From positions 1 to 9,744 of the forward strand of contig NQJH01000097.1 in the NCBI GenBank assembly GCA_002256685.1: a stretch of 9,744 nt of DNA, read 5' to 3'. Source of the stretch: Methylococcaceae bacterium NSP1-2 (GTDB lineage Bacteria > Pseudomonadota > Gammaproteobacteria > Methylococcales > Methylomonadaceae). The notes beneath the pieces were generated by a model. It made no database searches, was not told the origin of the DNA, and saw nothing but the letters and a program-made list of their open reading frames with translations. The position numbers and the translations under genes are program-made. Below, piece by piece: positions 1 through 6,096 of the stretch (positions are counted from its first letter, which is position 1; each line of letters starts with the position of its first letter).

Positions 1-324
1 GGTATTTGGGATGGTGTATTAATTAGTGCGCGTGAAGGCGTAGAAGTCAAAGCGGTTGCCAAAGGCAAAGTAGCCTACGCAAATCCGCTGCAAGGTTATG
101 GTTCATTAATCATTATCGATCATGGTCGAGGCTATATGACCGTTCATGGTTTTAATCAAAGTCTTTACAAGCGCGTAGGTGACTTAGTTGAGGCTGGAGA
201 CGTAATTGCTTCCGTGGGAAAAAGTGGTGGACGTAAAGAGTCTGGATTATATTTTGCAATACGCAAACAAGGGTTGCCAATTGATCCGCTTGAGTGGTGT
301 GTAAAACAAAACACTAGCAAATGA
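1..324 (+). CDS. envC: EnvC-like murein hydrolase activator, degenerate LytM/M23 domain (5' partial)
   Basis: This is the C-terminal 107 residues of a LytM/peptidase M23 fold; the N-terminal part lies outside the window. The sequence shows the usual beta-rich pattern: a GVLISAREGVEVKAVAKGKV-type strand pair, the GYGSLIIIDHGRGYMT segment, a VGDLVEAGDVIASVG turn, and the closing GLYFAIRKQGLPIDPLEWC. Active M23 enzymes carry zinc-binding His in the HxH motif of the last strand. Here that motif reads GLYFAIR, and the preceding YxH position is also lost (VHGFNQ). This is the EnvC pattern, a non-catalytic domain that in E. coli activates the amidases AmiA and AmiB at the septum. It ends 56 nt before ctpA, an order also seen in Pseudomonas (M23 protein next to CtpB), so the two are probably co-transcribed. 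The EnvC assignment rests on the missing zinc ligands and the neighbour; the coiled-coil N-terminus cannot be checked here. Confidence 0.83.
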   Translation, partial: GIWDGVLISAREGVEVKAVAKGKVAYANPLQGYGSLIIIDHGRGYMTVHGFNQSLYKRVGDLVEAGDVIASVGKSGGRKESGLYFAIRKQGLPIDPLEWCVKQNTSK

Positions 325-380
325 GTTAATTGATACATAAACTATTTTTAAGAAATTGAGGATTTGGGGTTTTAAGGCAC

Positions 381-1793
381 ATGCTAAAAAAGAAAAATAT
401 TTTTATTTTATCCTTAGGGATTATGTTGGGTGTTTTTATGGGCATCTGCGGCAGTGTCTTTGCTGAGAAAGACGATGAGCCTCCTATTCCTGTTACTGCT
501 CCTGTTACGACAGAAGCAATCCCTTATGAAGATTTGCGGACGTTTACCGAAATTTTTGGGCGCATCAAAAAAGATTATGTCGAGCCTGTTTCGGATAAAA
601 AATTACTCGAAGATGCCGTCAAAGGCATGTTGAGTGGACTTGACCCGCACTCTGCTTATTTAGATGCCGAAGAATACCAAGAGTTAAAAGAAGGTACATC
701 GGGACAGTTTGGTGGTTTAGGTATTGAAGTCACGATGGAAAATGGTTTTATTAAAGTCGTTTCGCCGATTGATGATACCCCCGCGCAAAAAGCAGGCATC
801 AAAGCAGGCGACCTGATTATTAAACTTGATGATAAGCCGGTAAAAGGCATGACCTTAACCGAAGCGGTTAAACACATGCGTGGCGAACCAGGTAGTAAAA
901 TAAATCTTCTTGTGGTTCGTGAAGGCGCAGATGCACCACTGAAAATAACCATCACGCGTGACATTATTAAAGTTAAAAGTGTCAAAAATCGGATGCTCGA
1001 AAAAAACTATGCGTATGTGCGTATTAGTAGTTTTCAATCCGGCACTGGTGACGCGCTTAAAGAAGCACTGGCTAGCTTGAAAAAAGAAAATGGCGGTACT
1101 TTAAAAGGCTTGGTACTGGATTTACGCAATAATCCGGGTGGTGTGTTAAATGCAGCCGTCGAAGTCAGTGATGCGTTTATGAAAAGCGGCTTAATCGTGT
1201 ACACAGAAGGACGCATTGCTAACTCACAAATGCGGTTTAGTGCCGCGCCTGATGATTTAATCGATGGGGCACCAATAGTGGTGTTAATCAACGCAGGTTC
1301 GGCATCGGCTTCAGAAATTGTTGCCGGCGCACTGCAAGATTCTAAACGCGCCATCATCATGGGTGAAAAATCGTTCGGTAAAGGTTCAGTACAAACCATA
1401 TTGCCTACTAACACTGGCTCTGCGGTTAAGCTAACTACTGCACGTTATTTCACGCCATCAGGACGCTCTATTCAAGCCAAAGGTATTGAACCCGATGTCG
1501 CGTTAGCGAATGTAAAATTGGAATCGTTAGATAAAGATAAAACCGACTTTAAACCGGTTAAAGAAGCCGATTTATCGCATCATTTAGAAAAAATTAAAGG
1601 TGCCGATGATGAGAAAAAAGAGGTTATCGATAAAGACAAATCAATTGAGGATAAACAAGACGATTCAGACAAAGACAATGAAGCGGCTAATGAGAAAAAG
1701 GATGATTTGGAGAAAGCTGTCCTAGACACTAAAGATTATCCGTTGTATGAAGCGTTGAACCTATTAAAAGGTATCAGCATCATGCGTAAATAA
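381..1793 (+). CDS. ctpA: S41 family C-terminal processing peptidase (CtpA/Prc type)
   Basis: A 470-residue periplasmic serine protease that cleaves proteins near their C-termini. In gammaproteobacteria such enzymes control peptidoglycan hydrolases. Residues 1-28 form a signal peptide (hydrophobic FILSLGIMLGVFMGI core, cleavage near VFA-EK). Residues about 45-100 are the N-terminal helical region with the LDPHSAYL motif. A PDZ domain spans about 107-195 (GQFGGLGIEV to KITITRD). The catalytic S41 domain follows, with the substrate strand LDLRNNPGG at 246-254. The nucleophile lies in GSASASE (S309) and the general-base Lys in SFGKGSVQ (K334). The 25-residue gap matches Prc S452/K477, and Q338 sits in the third catalytic position. 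Residues about 385-450 are a Lys/Asp/Glu-rich linker before the conserved C-terminal YPLYEALNLLKG. The ATG has AAGG at 374-377 and GGGG at 366-369. It follows envC and is closed by a terminator. Confidence 0.95.
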   Translation: MLKKKNIFILSLGIMLGVFMGICGSVFAEKDDEPPIPVTAPVTTEAIPYEDLRTFTEIFGRIKKDYVEPVSDKKLLEDAVKGMLSGLDPHSAYLDAEEYQELKEGTSGQFGGLGIEVTMENGFIKVVSPIDDTPAQKAGIKAGDLIIKLDDKPVKGMTLTEAVKHMRGEPGSKINLLVVREGADAPLKITITRDIIKVKSVKNRMLEKNYAYVRISSFQSGTGDALKEALASLKKENGGTLKGLVLDLRNNPGGVLNAAVEVSDAFMKSGLIVYTEGRIANSQMRFSAAPDDLIDGAPIVVLINAGSASASEIVAGALQDSKRAIIMGEKSFGKGSVQTILPTNTGSAVKLTTARYFTPSGRSIQAKGIEPDVALANVKLESLDKDKTDFKPVKEADLSHHLEKIKGADDEKKEVIDKDKSIEDKQDDSDKDNEAANEKKDDLEKAVLDTKDYPLYEALNLLKGISIMRK

Positions 1794-1816
1794 TCGCAGT
1801 TTATTCTCGTCAAATC

Positions 1817-1854
1817 AAAGCCCACGGTTTTAGAAACCGTGGGCTTTTTTTTTT
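1817..1854 (+). terminator. Rho-independent terminator after ctpA
   Basis: A perfect 14-bp stem, AAAGCCCACGGTTT (1817-1830) with AAACCGTGGGCTTT (1834-1847), closes on a 3-nt loop (TAG). It is followed at once by a run of T that reaches 1854. It starts 24 nt after the ctpA stop codon and ends the envC-ctpA transcription unit. The A run on the left arm could also give it some activity on the minus strand, but no minus-strand gene ends here. Confidence 0.95.
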
Positions 1855-1901
1855 GAAAGATATTATAGCGGTAGAGCGTTAAATCTGCGTATCAGTGTGA
1901 T

Positions 1902-1930
1902 TTGGCTGAACCTAAATTATGTGGCATTAT
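1902..1930 (+). promoter_or_regulatory. Weak candidate sigma-70 promoter for the NYN pseudogene/bluB unit
   Basis: TTGGCT (1902-1907) and CATTAT (1925-1930) are 17 nt apart. Each matches four of six consensus bases. The pair lies 45 nt before the ATG at 1975 and just after the ctpA terminator, where a new transcript would have to start. It is the best sigma-70-like pair I noticed in this gap, but short AT-rich matches of this quality occur by chance. Confidence 0.25.
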
Positions 1931-1974
1931 CTAACCAAAACGAACATTAGACTCTAAAATTCAAGAAGATAACC

Positions 1975-2684
1975 ATGGCAAATCCAAAAACAATTGCAAA
2001 AACTGAGTCAGAAGAACCTACCCGCAGACTTTAGCCAGTTTTGGCGAAGCGACAGTAAAAAGGATTTATGGAGACTTTACGTCGCCGCACAGCTCACAAT
2101 GGAAAAAGGTTTTAAATAAATATGCCATAAAACCAGTTCAACAGTTTGCTTACACAACGGGTAAAAATGCGACCGATAGCACCTTAATAATTGATGCAAT
2201 GGATTTACTCTATACGCGGCGATTTGATGGATTTTGCCTCGTTTCAAGTGATAGCGACTTTACCGGATTAGCCTTACGAATAAGAGAAGAAGGCTTAATG
2301 GTCTTAGGATTTGGTGAGAAAAAAACCCCAGAAGCGTTTATAAATGCCTGTCATAAATTCGTACCGACTGAATTATTGCGCCCTGTTACCGCACAAAAAT
2401 CAGAAAGAATCACGCCAGAAATACAAGAATCCTCTTCCGAAGATTCGCCTAAGGATTTTATTTTGAATGCCCTTGAAAAGATTTGTAAGGATGGTGGTTG
2501 GACAAATCTTGCCAATCTGGGTAATTATTTGACCAAGTTAAAGCCAGACTTCGATGTGCGGCTATATGGATTTAAAAGCCTTGGTGCGATGGTCAAAGCC
2601 CACAAAGATATTTTTGAAATAGAAGAGAAAAGCACCTCTGATTCACCTGCTAAAGTGCTGTATATTCGTAAAAAATTGAGCTGA
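1975..2684 (+). pseudogene. Broken NYN-domain / OST-HTH (LabA-like) protein gene
   Basis: The ATG at 1975, with a weak AGAAG ribosome site before it, opens a frame reading MANPKTIAKTESEEPTRRL that stops at TAG 2032-2034. Translation compatible with the rest of the protein resumes in another frame, open from 2007: LASFGEATVKRIYGDF, then KPVQQFAYTTGKNATDS, IIDAMDLLYT, CLVSSDSDFTGLALRI and GFGEKKTPEAFINAC. These are family sequence of the NYN (PIN-like) nuclease fold. Residues from SPKDFILNALEKIC to DIFEIEE form a C-terminal OST-HTH/LOTUS RNA-binding domain. What is missing is the opening strand with the first metal-binding Asp (the usual VLIDxDN) and the helix after it, roughly 20 residues. The net deletion is 1 modulo 3, which shifts the frame. 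The ATG at 2199 is internal and would start inside the fold. The gene ends 5 nt before bluB. Family identity is firm; loss of function is a strong inference unless the lesion is an assembly artefact. Confidence 0.85.
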
Positions 2685-2689
2685 GTATT

Positions 2690-3316
2690 ATGCCCTTAAA
2701 TGCTTACACTGAAGCCGAACGCGCTGCCATTTACCGTGTCATTTATGAACGCCGTGATATGCGTCATTTTTTATCCGATGCTATCGACCCCGAATTATTA
2801 ACGCGCTTGCTACAAGCCGCGCATCACGCGCCTAGCGTGGGTTTTATGCAGCCGTGGCGGTTTATTCGCATCACGCAGCCCGAATTGCGCATCGCAATAC
2901 ACGCATTAGTTGAACAAGAACGTATAGCCACCGCTAACGCCTTAAACGAGCGCGAAGATGAATTTATGAAGCTGAAAGTGGAGGGTATATTAGAATGCGG
3001 CGAGGTTTTAATCGCCGCGTTATGTGATAAACGTGAACACTATATTTTTGGTCGGCGGACATTGCCAGAAATGGATATTGCTTCATTGTCATGCGCGATA
3101 CAAAATATGTGGCTAGCAGCACGGGCGGAAGGCATTGGTTTGGGCTGGGTGTCGATGTTTGAACCTGAGGCTTTAAAAACCTTGTTAAATATGCCCCAAG
3201 ACAGTCAGCCACTGGGCGTGTTGTGCTTAGGGCATGTCAAACAATTCTACGATAAACCGATGCTGGAACAGCAACACTGGGCAGAGCGTCAAGACCTGAG
3301 CAATCATCGGATTTAA
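2690..3316 (+). CDS. bluB: 5,6-dimethylbenzimidazole synthase BluB, altered C-terminus
   Basis: A 208-residue flavin-dependent enzyme of the nitroreductase fold. BluB uses O2 to fragment reduced FMN into 5,6-dimethylbenzimidazole, the lower ligand of cobalamin. The sequence shows the family start YRVIYERRDMRHFL; D23 aligns with the functional Asp of Sinorhizobium BluB. Next come AAHHAPSVGFMQPWRFIRI (FMN pocket), the long NEREDEFMKLKVEGI helix with the CGEVLIAAL strand, the GRRTLPEMDIASLSCAIQNMWLAARA lid and GLGWVSMF (S155 aligns with the second key residue), then GVLCLGHV. The last family-like stretch is PMLEQQHWAERQDLS. The usual ending, about a dozen more residues of the LVFENxW kind, is replaced by NHRI and a stop. 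The final residues overlap copA on the other strand, so the tail is probably read from copA DNA. The start is 5 nt after the NYN gene stop. Catalytic residues are intact, so activity may remain. Confidence 0.92.
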   Translation: MPLNAYTEAERAAIYRVIYERRDMRHFLSDAIDPELLTRLLQAAHHAPSVGFMQPWRFIRITQPELRIAIHALVEQERIATANALNEREDEFMKLKVEGILECGEVLIAALCDKREHYIFGRRTLPEMDIASLSCAIQNMWLAARAEGIGLGWVSMFEPEALKTLLNMPQDSQPLGVLCLGHVKQFYDKPMLEQQHWAERQDLSNHRI

Positions 3317-5458
3317 TAATACGCCGAATAAGGGATATAACAAACCTGCGGCAACAGGAATGCTAAGGGTGTTGTAAACAAACGCGCCAAATAGGTTTTG
3401 TTTAATATTAATCACCGTGGCTTTAGACAAAGCAATCGCTTCGGGGACTTTGACTAATGAACCTTGCAAAATAACGACATCGGCACTTTCAATCGCAACA
3501 TCCGTGCCTGTCCCGATAGCAAAACCGACATTGGCTTGCGCCAGTGCAGGGGCATCATTAATACCATCACCGACCATACCAACAATCTCGCCTTGTTGTT
3601 GCAGGTCTTTGACAACAATGGCTTTATCCTGTGGTAATACCTGCGCTCTCACTTCGGTAATACCTGCTTGTTTAGCAATTGCATGAGCGGTGATAGGATT
3701 ATCGCCTGTCACCATAATAATGCGTATGCCTAAGTGTTGCAGGTGCTGCACAGCGATAGCAGAATCTTTTTTAATTGGATCAGATACCGCAATAATCCCA
3801 ACTACGCGCTGATTGACTGCTAATAACATCGGTGTTTGACCTCTGAGGGCAAACTGTTCAAGTTGCGTGGTGTATTCGGTGTGTGCCACGCCGTGTTCTA
3901 CCATTAACGCGCTGTTGCCGAATAATAGAGCTTGCTCATTGATTTGCCCACTGACTCCATGACCTGCGCTGGCAGAAAATTTTGTTACTTTAGTCAGTGT
4001 GAGTTGTTTTTGTTCAGCGGCGGCTAAAATCGCGGCGGCTAATGGATGTTCTGAGCCTGATTCGATACTGGCAGCAAGTTGTAACACCTCATCTTCACTC
4101 AAATCAGCGAGAGCCGAAACAGCGGCAACCGTCGGTTTGCCTTCGGTAACAGTGCCAGTTTTATCCAGCACTAAACAACTAATTTTCCCCGCCGTTTGCA
4201 GGGCTTCACCTTTACGAATCAATATACCCGATTGCGCAGCTCTTCCGACTGCCACCATCACCGAAATAGGCGTAGCTAAACCCAACGCACAAGGGCAAGC
4301 AATCACTAACACGGTCATCGACGTGACAAACGCATAACCCAACGAGGGATCAGGACCAAAAGCGTACCAAATCAAAAAGGTGAATACCGATATGGCGACC
4401 ACAGCAGGGACAAACACAGCAGAAATTTTATCGGCTAAACGGGCAATTTCAGGTTTACTACTTTGTGCTTGCCGTACACTGTTAATGATTTGGGCTAACG
4501 CGGTATCTCGACCAATGCGGGTGGCAGTAAATAAAAAACTTCCTGTCTGATTCATCGTACCCGCCACTACCAGCATTCCAACGGTTTTTTCGACGGGCAG
4601 TGATTCACCGGTTAGCATCGATTCATCGACACTAGAATGCCCTTCGATTAACACACCATCAACGGCGATTTTTTCACCCGGTCTAACGCGCAAAGTTTCG
4701 CCTAAACCAACGTGTTCAATGGCAATGTCTACTTCTTCGCCGTCTCTAATCACGCGAGCTGTGCGCGGTTGCAAGCCAATTAATTGTCGAATTGCCGAAG
4801 ACGTACGCCCTCTGGCTAAGGTTTCCAACCCCGTACCTAAATTGATAAATGCCAAAATCACCACGGCTGCTTCAAAATACGCATGAGTGGCTATGTTAGG
4901 CAATAAGTTTTGATAATCAATGACGATACAGGAATATATCCACGCTGAACCCGTACCTAAGGCAATCAGGGTATCCATATTGGCTTGCTTTAACAGCAAC
5001 GATTTATACGCGCCTTTATAAAAATGCTCACCCGAATACGCCAATATACCCAGTGTAATCAACGCCACAATAGGCCAAAACCATTTCCCTGCGGCTGATC
5101 CCATATCAGGCATCCAGCCCAGCATATCAATGAGCATCAAAAACGCCCCAAAGCCACCTGCGACTTTGGCTTTTTGCATCAATTGTTGATAGCGTTGGTG
5201 TTCTTGTTGTTCTTGGTCAGCGGGGTCTTCCAAGCCTTCCATAATGGCAGCATCATAGCCTGCGTCTTTAACCGCCTTCGTTAACTGTTCAGGATCACCA
5301 TGCCCTTTGACTAACGCGGAATGGTCGGCAAAATTAACCGTGACTTCGGTGACACCGTCCACGGCGGCTAATGCACCTTCCACCGCGCTGACACAACCCG
5401 CACAGCGCATTCCTAAAATGGATAAGCGGATGCCTTCCGCTGTTTGATCTTCAGACAT
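3227..5458 (-). CDS. copA: Cu(I)-exporting P1B-1 ATPase CopA with replaced C-terminal end
   Basis: A 743-residue inner-membrane copper pump. One N-terminal heavy-metal domain spans about residues 10-75, with the CxxC site in GMRCAGC (C19, C22). Membrane helices follow. The actuator domain carries TGES (283-286). CPC (388-390) is the transmembrane metal site of helix 6 in the eight-helix numbering. The P-domain has DKTGT with phospho-Asp D432, the N-domain has SEHPLA (H471, P472), and TGDN (584-587) and GDGINDAP (from 630) complete the catalytic core. YN (residues 695-696) in the penultimate helix is present. After LLNPMIA (residue 720) the sequence turns into QVLTLCPVLLFQHRF and ends. P1B-1 pumps normally continue with AxxMALSSVxV-type sequence holding the MxxSS copper ligands. 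That part is gone, replaced by antisense bluB codons. A purine-rich AGGGGG lies just before the ATG, and copZ is 21 nt upstream. Copper specificity is firm; export competence is doubtful. Confidence 0.93.
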   Translation of the reverse strand: MSEDQTAEGIRLSILGMRCAGCVSAVEGALAAVDGVTEVTVNFADHSALVKGHGDPEQLTKAVKDAGYDAAIMEGLEDPADQEQQEHQRYQQLMQKAKVAGGFGAFLMLIDMLGWMPDMGSAAGKWFWPIVALITLGILAYSGEHFYKGAYKSLLLKQANMDTLIALGTGSAWIYSCIVIDYQNLLPNIATHAYFEAAVVILAFINLGTGLETLARGRTSSAIRQLIGLQPRTARVIRDGEEVDIAIEHVGLGETLRVRPGEKIAVDGVLIEGHSSVDESMLTGESLPVEKTVGMLVVAGTMNQTGSFLFTATRIGRDTALAQIINSVRQAQSSKPEIARLADKISAVFVPAVVAISVFTFLIWYAFGPDPSLGYAFVTSMTVLVIACPCALGLATPISVMVAVGRAAQSGILIRKGEALQTAGKISCLVLDKTGTVTEGKPTVAAVSALADLSEDEVLQLAASIESGSEHPLAAAILAAAEQKQLTLTKVTKFSASAGHGVSGQINEQALLFGNSALMVEHGVAHTEYTTQLEQFALRGQTPMLLAVNQRVVGIIAVSDPIKKDSAIAVQHLQHLGIRIIMVTGDNPITAHAIAKQAGITEVRAQVLPQDKAIVVKDLQQQGEIVGMVGDGINDAPALAQANVGFAIGTGTDVAIESADVVILQGSLVKVPEAIALSKATVINIKQNLFGAFVYNTLSIPVAAGLLYPLFGVLLNPMIAQVLTLCPVLLFQHRFIVELFDMP

Positions 5459-5479
5459 AAAACCCCCTAAACGAATGAG

Positions 5480-5689
5480 TTACTCGACGGTAAAACCCGC
5501 CTGAGTGATAACATTTTTAATAGCGTCCAAATTAACTTTTTCACCGTCAAATTCAACAATGACTTCGTTATTTTTGAAAGACGCAGTGACCGCGCTGATA
5601 CCCTCAACGGATTGTAGTTTGTCTTTAACATTGGTTTCACAACCGCCACATTTCATACCCGTCACGGTTAATACAACAGATTCAGTCAT
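5480..5689 (-). CDS. copZ: Copper chaperone CopZ (HMA domain protein)
   Basis: A 69-residue single heavy-metal-associated domain with no signal peptide, so cytosolic. It carries the metal loop GMKCGGC (C14, C17) after the first beta strand SVVLTVT. The alternating beta-alpha-beta pattern is complete: KDKLQSVEGISAV, SFKNNEVIVEFDGEKVN, LDAIKNVITQAGF. Proteins of this family bind Cu(I) and pass it to the N-terminal HMA domain of CopA. Here the copA start is 21 nt downstream on the same strand, so the two form a chaperone-pump operon. AAGGAG sits 7 nt before the ATG and is one of the strongest ribosome sites in the window. The chaperone is intact while its partner pump is truncated. A mercury (MerP-like) role is less likely because of the cytosolic form and the CPC pump beside it. 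Confidence 0.92.
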   Translation of the reverse strand: MTESVVLTVTGMKCGGCETNVKDKLQSVEGISAVTASFKNNEVIVEFDGEKVNLDAIKNVITQAGFTVE

Positions 5690-5874
5690 TTTCGTTCTCC
5701 TTAAAGTGTTTAGTAAGCAGGTTAATCATACTCGATATACTGGATTTTAAGGATACCTATACAAAATATCTCCTTAGCTATAGTTAGTGCCAATGAATCA
5801 ACAGCGTCAACAAGAGGGTGCCTCTGTTTGAACGAGATGCAGAACAAACATTAAGTTTGAGCAAAGCCCAACTT

Positions 5875-5898
5875 TGATTCAATTTGGTGCAACACCAG
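5875..5898 (+). promoter_or_regulatory. Candidate NtrC-type enhancer half site
   Basis: TTGGTGCA at 5884-5891 is identical to the right half of NtrC sites of the TGCACY-N5-RGTGCA kind. The left half (5875-5880, TGATTC) keeps only the first TG. The same place also contains a 5-bp dyad, TGGTG-CAA-CACCA (5885-5897). It lies about 120 nt upstream of the sigma-54 promoter, a normal distance for an enhancer. With one good half only, this is suggestive. Confidence 0.35.
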
Positions 5899-6015
5899 AA
5901 AATTTGTTCAAAAACAGGCAGTTTTCGCACCCACTTAAAATGCGCAATTCTTTTAGCCGTTATTTTAATGGGCATTTTCATTGTAGTTGCTCGATTATAT
6001 AAATTTATGGCATAA
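5887..6015 (+). pseudogene. Possible remnant of a small single-helix membrane protein
   Basis: A plus-strand frame open from 5878 and ending at TAA 6013-6015 encodes a strong membrane segment, CAILLAVILMGIFIVVARLY, followed by KFMA. The only start is a GTG at 5887, without a ribosome site I would trust, giving 42 residues. Further upstream, MNQQRQQEGASV (ATG 5793) in another frame and FERDAEQTLSLSKAQL in this frame lie end to end but are separated by stops. The whole may be a small gene decayed by frameshifts. I do not recognise the family, and chance is a real alternative. The sigma-54 promoter of nrtA overlaps its stop codon. Confidence 0.25.
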
Positions 6016-6023
6016 CCTTTGCT
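6008..6023 (+). promoter_or_regulatory. Sigma-54 (RpoN) promoter of the nrt operon
   Basis: TGGCATAACCTTTGCT matches the RpoN consensus TGGCACRNNNNTTGCW at every defined base except one (T for C at position 6). The invariant GG (6009-6010) and GC (6021-6022) are separated by exactly 10 nt. Transcription would start near 6034, leaving a leader of about 60 nt before nrtA. Nitrogen-assimilation genes in proteobacteria are commonly RpoN/NtrC dependent, so position and gene content agree. Confidence 0.8.
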
Positions 6024-6096
6024 TAGTAAGAAGACAGGAAAAGTTCGACTTAAAGATGTCCTTTTTTACCTGACTTTTTAATCTGCTGAGGTTGCT

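Larger units (their letters stand above)
5690..6096. other. Divergent intergenic region between copZ and nrtA
   Basis: These 407 nt separate two divergent units. Near copZ, read on the minus strand, TATGAT (5725-5730) is a fair -10 box, but no good -35 lies 16-19 nt before it. I could not make out a clear CueR-type dyad or a CopY box, so copper control is unresolved. The middle (5793-6015, plus strand) holds broken coding-like sequence ending in a membrane helix. The right end carries the sigma-54 promoter and a short leader to nrtA. Confidence 0.7.

Noticed and set aside
656..1414. Minus-strand ORFs opposite ctpA
   Set aside because: They are antisense to a complete, well-recognised protease and have no family sequence or ribosome sites of their own.
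3417..4337. Plus-strand ORFs opposite copA
   Set aside because: They are shadows of the ATPase; residue content is Ala/Ser/Thr-rich from the antisense of copA codons.
5725..5760. CueR-type operator upstream of copZ
   Set aside because: Half sites around TATCCTT and ATACT do not form a convincing dyad, and the -35/-10 spacing does not fit the MerR-type 19 nt with recognisable boxes.
5793..5831. 12-residue ORF MNQQRQQEGASV
   Set aside because: Too short to call alone; kept only as a possible piece of the decayed gene.
5784..5981. 65-residue minus-strand ORF in the copZ-nrtA gap
   Set aside because: The translation is Trp/Cys/Arg-rich with no domain pattern, and it is antisense to the membrane-helix reading; I see no support for it.
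6039..6066. Small hairpin AAGT-TCG-ACTT followed by a T run in the nrtA leader, as an attenuator or ANTAR-type site
   Set aside because: The stem is only 4 bp and not next to the T run, and the leader lacks two hexaloop hairpins.
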